A stretch of 19,360 nt of DNA from Allosphingosinicella sp. (lineage in GTDB: Bacteria; Pseudomonadota; Alphaproteobacteria; Sphingomonadales; Sphingomonadaceae), in NCBI GenBank assembly GCA_030146745.1, contig JASLBD010000038.1:1-19360 (forward strand), given 5' to 3'. The number at the start of each line of letters is the position of its first letter. Position 1 is the stretch's first letter. Positions 14,386 through 19,360 of the stretch are shown here, piece after piece. The position numbers were made by a program, and so were the translations under genes. The notes beneath the pieces were generated by a model that was given only the letters and a program-made list of their open reading frames with translations, made no database searches and was not told the origin of the DNA.

Positions 14386-15660
14386 ATGAAGATCACACAT
14401 GCCCTTCTGTCGGTCGCCGCTGTCGTTCCGCTGCTCGGCTCGCCCGCCCTCGGCCAGCCGAGCCTCGCCGATCAAAAGCTGCAAGCCGACATCGACAAGG
14501 CCAAGCTGGACATGGAGGCGGCGCGCCTGAAGATGCAGCTGGACCAGCAGACTGCGCTAAACACGGCGCTGGCAGCGGTGCGCGGTACCACGGGCGGGCA
14601 AGTCTCCGTGGACAAGCCCGAAGCCACGGCGGAAGGCCTGCTGCTCACCCGGCGGCTCTACACGGGGGCCGCCGCCCAGCTCGCCGACGCCACCGGCGAC
14701 TTTCCAGCCGACAGCGTGCCCATCGTTATGTTCGGCACCGCAGCCCCGACGACCGCGGACTGGATCGCTTTCGACAATCTGGTCGGCCGTCTCATTCCGA
14801 AGGTTCAGACGGCAATCAATGATTGGGAGACCGTCGAGCGCATCCAACAGGCCCCAGCGGAGGCGAAGTCCTTCGGACGATCGGTGATTCCCGCGCTCGG
14901 GACGGCCGCCGCCGTCGCCAATGTCGTGACCAGCGTGGCCAGCCTGTTCAGGATCGACACCTCGATGGGAGGGACGCCCCTCACGGCGAACGACCAGCAG
15001 GTCCGGTCGATTCTCGCCAAGGCGCTCGCGGACAAGGGGTTCGAGGTCGACGGCTCCGGGCTGGAGATCGCCGGCGAGCCGGTGCGGGTCAAACGCCGAC
15101 TGGCCACCCTCGACGGTCTCTACCGCCAAGCCCACATGCTCTACCACGAGCAATATCTGCCGAAGCTGGCAGAGGTGAAAAAGATCGAGGAATTGCCCGC
15201 GGCCGTCGCCTTGGCCGGCAAGCATCTCGAGGTCGCGATCGCCGATTATGAGACCCTCCAGAGGACCCTGTTCACCGCGGTCGAGGGGGTGTTGCCGGCG
15301 ACGGTCATCGAACGGCAGGCGAAACTGGTGGACAATCCGAACCGGCCGATCGTCTATATCCGCAACCACAAGGCGGCGCTGACGACGCTTACCCGAAAGG
15401 GCTTTCTGACGACCCTCGGCTCCTCCGTGCCGGTCTACGTCAACGGCGCGGCCGAGATGGATTATCTGTTGATGTACCGGGGACGAGTGGAACCCGGAAG
15501 CGTCGTCTGCTCCATCCCGCGCACGCGCATGACCGCGCTGCACGGAGCCGAGATGAGGTGCGAGAGGCCGCTGCCCGCGACCGCGGCCGCAAACGCTTCG
15601 AACGGGTCCGCAGCCCGCGAGGCTCCGGGCGGCGGCACGAAAGCTTCGTCTGGCCAATAG
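14386..15660 (+). CDS. Exported coiled-coil protein of unknown function
   Basis: 424 residues. Signal peptide: MKIT, hydrophobic core, then SPALG with likely cleavage before Gln24. Residues 25-66 are charged and helical (DQKLQADIDKAKLDMEAARL), probably a coiled coil. A hydrophobic stretch near 165-190 (TAAAVANVVTSVASLF) may be a membrane or packing helix. The C-terminal 30 residues are low-complexity Ala/Ser/Gly and may be disordered. Two cysteines near residues 370-390 could form a periplasmic disulfide. The start has GGAGG 6 bases upstream. It is first of three plus-strand genes, followed after 226 bases by a lipoprotein gene, and is divergent from the M4 protease across a CRP-like site. 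No family recognised. Confidence 0.8.
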   Translation: MKITHALLSVAAVVPLLGSPALGQPSLADQKLQADIDKAKLDMEAARLKMQLDQQTALNTALAAVRGTTGGQVSVDKPEATAEGLLLTRRLYTGAAAQLADATGDFPADSVPIVMFGTAAPTTADWIAFDNLVGRLIPKVQTAINDWETVERIQQAPAEAKSFGRSVIPALGTAAAVANVVTSVASLFRIDTSMGGTPLTANDQQVRSILAKALADKGFEVDGSGLEIAGEPVRVKRRLATLDGLYRQAHMLYHEQYLPKLAEVKKIEELPAAVALAGKHLEVAIADYETLQRTLFTAVEGVLPATVIERQAKLVDNPNRPIVYIRNHKAALTTLTRKGFLTTLGSSVPVYVNGAAEMDYLLMYRGRVEPGSVVCSIPRTRMTALHGAEMRCERPLPATAAANASNGSAAREAPGGGTKASSGQ

Positions 15661-15886
15661 CCGTACGCCAGGCCGGCAGCCGCCCGCGGATCGTCCAGTC
15701 GAATCTCGGGACTTGTGGGTTCGCGCGAGACGGATTGCCCGTCGGTCGTCGCGGCAAGAAAATCGTTTGCGGCGAAGCAAGCGAAGGAGACCGTCCCGCG
15801 TCGCAGCTCCAAGATTGAAGGATATTCCCCCGTTCGATCCTATTATGTTCCTTTGAGATCGAGCTGCGCCAAGAAGGAGCGGACGG

Positions 15887-16858
15887 ATGGGTGCAATTGG
15901 TACGGGTTGGGCACTGGATACCGGCGGCAGCGCAGGCAATGGCTTCGGCCGTCTGCCCCAACTCCTCATCTTCGCGCTGCTGTTGCTGCTGCTCGCCGCC
16001 GGCTGCACGACCGCCCGCGCCCCCCACGCGCCGGAAACCTCCTTCACCGCCCGCTCCGATCTCAACGCCCTGAAGGCGAGGTTCGCCTCCGCCACGTCGA
16101 TCTCGGATTATTACTCCCAGCCCGAGACTCGCGAGCGCCGAAACGAATTCATTGCCGGCCGCCTAGTCCTCTACGACCTCGCTTATGTCGACTGGGTCTC
16201 CCGCTTTCGTTTCGGGCGGGCGGCCGAATCGACGGTCCTCGACACCGCCACCCTGGGCGTGAACCAGGCGATCACGCTGTTCGGCGGCGCGCGCAACAAG
16301 GAGGTGCTCGGGGCGATCGGAGGGGCCATCGCCGGCACCCGCTCCTCCTACGAAAAGAATTTCTTCGACGAGGCTTCGGCGGGTGCGATCGCGGCTCAGA
16401 TGAACGCCGAGCGCAAGGCGGCTCTGGTTCCGATCATGGCCGGGACGAGGGCGGGAATCGAGGATTATCCGCTGACGGCGGCGCTGGCCGACCTCGCCGC
16501 CTATCAGTTCGCGGGGACGCTCGACGGGGCACTGGCAGGGATCCACCGCGAGGCGGGGCTTAAGGAAGCCGAAGCGGTCGAGCGGCTCCAGCGCTATCGG
16601 AGCGTCGCCTTCGCCGCCGACGATTCCTCGGACCGGCTGCTCGCCTTCGTCTATCCGGGGATGGAGTCGGTGGATGGCGACGGCGTGGTTCGGGACCAAG
16701 CGGGAAATCCCGTCGAGAAAAATGCCGGCCGGGTCGCGGCCGTCGAAGCGGAGCTCGAGAAGCTGGAGCTGGACGGCCTCGCGATCGGGACTCTCCTGAC
16801 CAGCGCCGACCTCGCCTCGGTGCGGGCGAGGATCGTCCGCAACCTGCAGATACCCTAG
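15887..16858 (+). CDS. Lipoprotein with glycine-rich segment, unknown function
   Basis: 323 residues. A long hydrophobic stretch ends in the lipobox LAAGC with Cys40 as the lipidation site; the following TTAR has no Asp at +2, so outer-membrane sorting is expected. Residues 123-150 include a glycine-zipper-like segment (LGAIGGAIAG). The rest is helical, with NEFIAGRLVLYDLAYVDW and DYPLTAALADLAAYQFAGTLDGAL, a pattern I recall only from uncharacterised proteins. The start at 15887 has AAGGAG 8 bases upstream, although the 23 residues before the hydrophobic core make an unusually long n-region. Nine bases separate its stop from the next gene. The 226 bases before it hold no gene I can support. 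Confidence 0.85.
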   Translation: MGAIGTGWALDTGGSAGNGFGRLPQLLIFALLLLLLAAGCTTARAPHAPETSFTARSDLNALKARFASATSISDYYSQPETRERRNEFIAGRLVLYDLAYVDWVSRFRFGRAAESTVLDTATLGVNQAITLFGGARNKEVLGAIGGAIAGTRSSYEKNFFDEASAGAIAAQMNAERKAALVPIMAGTRAGIEDYPLTAALADLAAYQFAGTLDGALAGIHREAGLKEAEAVERLQRYRSVAFAADDSSDRLLAFVYPGMESVDGDGVVRDQAGNPVEKNAGRVAAVEAELEKLELDGLAIGTLLTSADLASVRARIVRNLQIP

Positions 16859-16867
16859 GAGGCGAGG

Positions 16868-17074
16868 ATGGCGAAGAAACCGTGCGGGACGTGGATCGTC
16901 ACGGACATACCGGAGGAGCGGGTCGGCCACGTCATGGCCGCCTACCGGTCCCAGGACCCGCGTAGCGTCGAGAAGGAGGCGCAGCCGGACGGCAGATGGA
17001 AGGTGACGGCGGTCTTCCCGGATTGCCCGGCGGGCGAGCCGAACAGCCGGGAACGAAGCCATTCGAGCGGGTGA
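16868..17074 (+). CDS. Small soluble protein of unknown function, last gene of the exported-protein operon
   Basis: 68 residues starting MAKKPCGTWIVTDIPEERVGHV. Short strands and one helix can be seen (GTWIVTDIP, then a helix to about 27, then KVTAVFPDCP), with cysteines at 6 and 53. GGAGG lies 5 bases before the ATG and adjoins the lipoprotein's stop, so the two genes are translated from one message. No signal peptide. No family recognised; a role tied to the two upstream exported proteins is inferred from position only. Confidence 0.7.
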   Translation: MAKKPCGTWIVTDIPEERVGHVMAAYRSQDPRSVEKEAQPDGRWKVTAVFPDCPAGEPNSRERSHSSG

Positions 17075-17125
17075 TTCGGCGGTAGCGTCGAAAGGAGGCC
17101 GTCCTGCGACGTCGGAAGCGGCTGG

Positions 17126-17140
17126 GATTTTCCGAAAATC
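17126..17140 (+). terminator. Possible terminator of the three-gene operon
   Basis: GATTTTC-C-GAAAATC is a perfect 7-base inverted repeat about 50 bases after the stop at 17074, followed by TTTCTC. The stem is AT-rich and the loop minimal, so it is a weak candidate. Confidence 0.3.
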
Positions 17141-17177
17141 TTTCTCACCAAAGCCGCAAAGCCGCGGAGAAGAGCTT

Positions 17178-17199
17178 GGCCGCGACTCGGGGCGCGGCC
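17178..17199 (-). terminator. Hairpin just after the BaiN-family gene
   Basis: GGCCGCG (17178-17184) and CGCGGCC (17193-17199) form a strong stem with an 8-base loop, one base beyond the stop of the flavoprotein gene on the minus strand. No T-run follows. It may end or protect that message. Confidence 0.4.
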
Positions 17200-17200
17200 C

Positions 17201-18379
17201 CTAGATCGCCTCCCCCGCCGCCGCTCCGCTCGCCCAGGCCCATTGGAAATTGTAGCCGCCCAGCCAGCCGGTGACGTCGACCGCCTCGCCAATGGCGTAG
17301 AGGCCGGGGACCTTCACCGCTTCCATGGTGCGCGAGGACAGGCCCCGGGTGGCTACCCCGCCGACCGTCACCTCGGCCTTGGCGAAGCCTTCGGTGCCGT
17401 CGGGGGTGAAAATCCATTGCGACAGGCGGCGCTCGGCTTCGTCGAGCTTGCGGTCGGGGAGGTTGGCGAGCTCGCCGGCCAGGGCGAGACGTTCGGCGAG
17501 GGCCTCGGCCAGGCGTTCGGGCAGGTGGCGGCCGACGATGGTCTTCAATCCGGCGCGGGGGGCGGAGCGCTTCGCCTCGCGAAGCCAGCCCCGCCCGGCG
17601 CCGGGGACGAAGTCGATTGAGATCGGCTCGCCGGGGCGCCAGTAGCTGGAGACCTGGAGGATGGCGGGGCCGGAGAGGCCGCGGTGGGTGAACAGGGCGG
17701 CTTCGCGGAAGGCCGCCTTGCCGGCGGTGGCGATGACCTCCGTCGAGACCCCCGACAAAGCCTGGAACAGCGCTTCGTCGCGGCTGAGGGTGAGCGGCAC
17801 GAGCGCCGGTCGCGGCTCGACCACCTTGAGGCCGAAGCGGCGGGCGAGGTCATAGGCGAAGCCGGTGGCGCCGAGCTTCGGGATCGAGGGGCCGCCGGTG
17901 GCGATGACGAGAGCGGGCGCCTCGGCGATCCGCGGACCGAAAGCGATCCGGAAGCGGGCGTCGGCATGTTCGATGCCGGCGATTGGACGGCCGAGCGCGA
18001 ACTCGACCCCGCCCCTGTCGCACTCGTCCCGGAGCATCGCGACGATCTGGCGGGCCGAGCCGTCGCAGAAGAGCTGGCCGAGGGTCTTCTCGTGCCAGGC
18101 GATGCCGTGCCGCTCGACGAGGGCGAGGAAGTCCGCGGGCGTGTAGCGGGCGAGTGCGGAGACGGCGAAATGGGGGTTGGCGGAGAGGAAGCGGTCCGGC
18201 GCGGCGTGGAGGTTGGTGAAGTTGCAGCGGCCGCCGCCCGAGATCAGGATCTTCTTCCCCGGAGCGTCGGCATGGTCGAGGAGAAGGACCCGGCGGCCCC
18301 TGCGGCCGGCGACGGCGGCGCACATCATCCCCGCCCCGCCGGCGCCGAGGATGATGACGTCGTAGCTTTCCGGCTTCAC
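17201..18379 (-). CDS. NAD(P)/FAD-dependent oxidoreductase, BaiN/HI0933 family
   Basis: 392 residues, the usual length for this family. The N-terminal FAD-binding Rossmann motif GAGGAGM is near residue 10. The family signature KILISGGGRCNFTN follows, then IATGGPSIPKLG, and the C-terminal AIGEAVDVTGWLGGYNFQ that closes over FAD. Members are flavoproteins; BaiN acts in bile-acid dehydroxylation and most others have unknown substrates. The start is inferred as GTG at 18379 (VKPESYDVIILGAGGAG); there is no clear ribosome binding site and no ATG close by, and the open frame upstream to 18703 runs through remnants of another gene. It is convergent with the three-gene operon. Confidence 0.93.
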   Translation of the reverse strand: MKPESYDVIILGAGGAGMMCAAVAGRRGRRVLLLDHADAPGKKILISGGGRCNFTNLHAAPDRFLSANPHFAVSALARYTPADFLALVERHGIAWHEKTLGQLFCDGSARQIVAMLRDECDRGGVEFALGRPIAGIEHADARFRIAFGPRIAEAPALVIATGGPSIPKLGATGFAYDLARRFGLKVVEPRPALVPLTLSRDEALFQALSGVSTEVIATAGKAAFREAALFTHRGLSGPAILQVSSYWRPGEPISIDFVPGAGRGWLREAKRSAPRAGLKTIVGRHLPERLAEALAERLALAGELANLPDRKLDEAERRLSQWIFTPDGTEGFAKAEVTVGGVATRGLSSRTMEAVKVPGLYAIGEAVDVTGWLGGYNFQWAWASGAAAGEAI

Positions 18380-18410
18380 GCTTGGGGACGGCGATGGCGC
18401 ATGGCGCCGC

Positions 18411-18623
18411 CTAGCCCGGTCCGCCGAGCAGTGCCACCCAGCCCACAAGCATTGTCCAGTGAAGAACGCCCCCGGCCAGATCGAGCGGGTGGCGAGGGCG
18501 AGCCGGGCGCGGGCCAGGCCGAGCGCGAAGGTGGCGGCGAGGAACCACGGGTACTTCTCCGAACGTCTCGGCTCCCCAGGCGTCGAACCCGAGCGCCCGA
18601 ACGGGCGTCCGTTCATCGGGCGG
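18411..18623 (-). pseudogene. Decayed C-terminal fragment of a membrane protein, probably CPBP-type intramembrane protease
   Basis: Two reading frames must be joined to recover a protein. One frame gives RALGFDAWGAETF, the next (after an apparent extra base near 18562) gives EKYPWFLAATFALGLARARL and then ATRSIWPGAF. After an apparent lost base near 18470 the first frame resumes with LHWTMLVGWVALLGGPG and a TAG at 18411. The middle segment has C or G in nearly every third position, the mark of once-selected coding sequence. R-S-I-W-P-G-x-x-x-H-W resembles the last motif of CPBP/Abi membrane proteases. The N-terminal part with the expected EExxxR motif is missing. It fills most of the 335 bases between the flavoprotein and glycine-zipper genes. 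Confidence 0.6.
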
Positions 18624-18714
18624 TCAGGAAACGGACGGCAGATTCCGGGCGGGCCGGAGGTGATTGAATCGCCCTTCCGGGCCGCTTGCATCCCCTGTTC
18701 CAAGGAGCCTGCCC

Positions 18715-19179
18715 GTGCTCAAGCAGATCGCCCTTGCCTTCGCCGCTTCGGCCACCGCGCTCGTCGCGCTCCCCGCCGAAGCCGAGGCCCGCCACCGCCA
18801 CCACAACCGCAGCCGGGTCGTCGTCCATATCGGTACCGCGCCGGCTTATCACGGCGGCTATTACGACCCCTATTACGCTCCTTATTACGCCCGCCGCTAT
18901 CCCGTCCGCCGCTACTACAGCCGCGGCTATCACGACCCTTATCACGGCCGCCGCCACTATCGCGGCCGCTATTATGACGGCTACGATTGCCGGCGGCGCG
19001 GCGGCGGCACGGCCGGCGCCGTCGTCGGAGGCGCGGTCGGAGCCCTCCTCGGCCGCGAGATCGGCCGCGGCGGCCGCCACGGCTATTACCGCTACCGCCG
19101 CGGCGGCGGCACCACCGGAGCCATCGTCGGAGGCGCCGCCGGCGCCCTGATCGGCCGCGAGATCGCCCGCAGCTGCTGA
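18715..19179 (+). CDS. Exported glycine-zipper protein, Tyr/Arg/His-rich
   Basis: 154 residues. Signal peptide LKQIALAFAASATALVALPAEAEA, cleaved near residue 24-26. Residues 27-95 are rich in Tyr, Arg, His and Gly (HGGYYDPYYAPYYARRYP). Two copies of a glycine zipper follow: GGGTAGAVVGGAVGALLGRE and GGGTTGAIVGGAAGALIGRE, separated by a short Tyr/Arg linker. Glycine-zipper proteins insert in or under the outer membrane, often in stress. The start is GTG at 18715 with AAGGAG about 7 bases upstream; the in-frame ATG at 18664 would add a non-signal N-terminus. A perfect hairpin follows the stop. Confidence 0.85.
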   Translation: MLKQIALAFAASATALVALPAEAEARHRHHNRSRVVVHIGTAPAYHGGYYDPYYAPYYARRYPVRRYYSRGYHDPYHGRRHYRGRYYDGYDCRRRGGGTAGAVVGGAVGALLGREIGRGGRHGYYRYRRGGGTTGAIVGGAAGALIGREIARSC

Positions 19180-19184
19180 GGATC

Positions 19185-19213
19185 GGGGACAGTCACTCGT
19201 GACTGTCCCCTTT
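19185..19213 (+). terminator. Perfect 12-bp hairpin with short T-run after the glycine-zipper gene
   Basis: GGGGACAGTCAC (19185-19196) and GTGACTGTCCCC (19199-19210) are exact inverted repeats separated by two bases, followed by TTT. It lies 6 bases after the stop of the plus-strand gene and abuts the stop of the minus-strand gene (19213), so it may serve both. The same motif family is a frequent intergenic element in sphingomonad genomes, from memory. Confidence 0.65.
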
Positions 19214-19360
19214 CACTGCCGCGCCCGCTCCGCCTCGGCGGCGAGGAGACCGGTCTCGCGCTCGGGCACCATCCAGCGGCTCTCCCGGATCTCGACGCTG
19301 TCGAAGATGCCGGGGTCGAAACAGGGATCGCCGGGCCGATAGGAATCGAGCGCGGCGCGG
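19213..19360 (-). CDS. C-terminal end of an unidentified protein (truncated by window edge)
   Basis: The minus strand has an open frame from the window edge to a TGA at 19215-19213, with C or G at nearly every third position. About 48 residues are visible, including AALDSYRPGDPCFDP, IFDSVEIRESRWMVPERE and LLAAEAERARQ at the end. No family recognised from this piece. It is convergent with the glycine-zipper gene across a shared hairpin. Confidence 0.6.
   Translation of the reverse strand, partial: RAALDSYRPGDPCFDPGIFDSVEIRESRWMVPERETGLLAAEAERARQ

Noticed and set aside
15462..15812. A 116-residue minus-strand frame opposite the 3' end of the exported coiled-coil gene
   Set aside because: Its translation looks moderately protein-like and it reaches into the 226-base spacer, but it overlaps 200 bases of a better-supported gene and has no ribosome binding site or motif. 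It is the least certain of these rejections.
14557..16095. A 512-residue minus-strand frame across the exported-protein genes
   Set aside because: It opposes a gene with signal peptide and good ribosome binding site and shows no recognisable domain.
15715..16563. A 282-residue plus-strand frame overlapping the lipoprotein gene
   Set aside because: It is a different frame from the lipoprotein, which has a lipobox and ribosome binding site; the alternative is Arg/Pro-rich and motif-free.
18380..18703. N-terminal extension of the BaiN-family protein
   Set aside because: The upstream open frame reads through the decayed membrane-protein fragment, and the family begins at the Rossmann strand just after 18379.

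Overview
The window is GC-rich, almost fully coding chromosome from an alphaproteobacterium, most likely of the order Sphingomonadales. The call rests on the alphaproteobacterial character of ClpP, SecA and AddA, on addA lying directly before trxA, on EcfG-type promoter candidates (the alphaproteobacterial general stress sigma factor), and on small conserved proteins and intergenic palindromes of a kind I associate with sphingomonads. No rRNA, tRNA, CRISPR array, insertion sequence or phage gene was seen.

Layout. 1-1041: the 5' part of clpP (minus) and two small plus-strand genes of unknown role. 1102-2431: a divergent pair, a multi-pass DUF2306-like membrane protein (minus) and a short AraC-type regulator (plus) whose N-terminus carries a cysteine cluster with FNR-like spacing. 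A small inverted repeat lies between them. 2512-5051: a probable stress module, with a zinc alcohol dehydrogenase and a downstream partner gene (minus) opposite a hemerythrin-domain protein (plus). Each side has an EcfG-like promoter candidate. 5088-8338: secA with a strong intrinsic terminator, preceded on the same strand by a small gene for a protein with one N-terminal membrane segment. 8389-12772: a GFA-family zinc protein (plus), then trxA and addA (minus).

12846-17074 is the most distinctive part. A thermolysin-family (M4) protease of protealysin type and its emfourin-type inhibitor (minus) lie directly upstream of addA, where addB would be expected. Opposite them are three plus-strand genes of unknown function: an exported coiled-coil protein, a lipoprotein with a glycine-rich segment, and a small soluble protein. 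The two sets start from one short region holding a CRP-like GTGA-N6-TCAC site.

17201-19360: a BaiN/HI0933-type flavoprotein (minus), a decayed fragment resembling the C-terminus of a CPBP membrane protease and bearing two compensating frameshifts, an exported glycine-zipper protein (plus) with a terminator, and the 3' end of an unidentified minus-strand gene.

How it fits together: ClpP, SecA, TrxA and AddA are housekeeping proteins for proteolysis, secretion, thiol redox and recombination. The accessory genes around them suggest aldehyde or oxidative stress handling (alcohol dehydrogenase, hemerythrin, GFA), possible oxygen or NO sensing (Cys-cluster AraC regulator), and a protease-inhibitor pair. 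The best leads for undescribed biology are the Cys-cluster AraC regulator with its membrane partner, the small gene before secA as a possible secretion monitor, and the exported three-gene operon opposite the protease-inhibitor pair.
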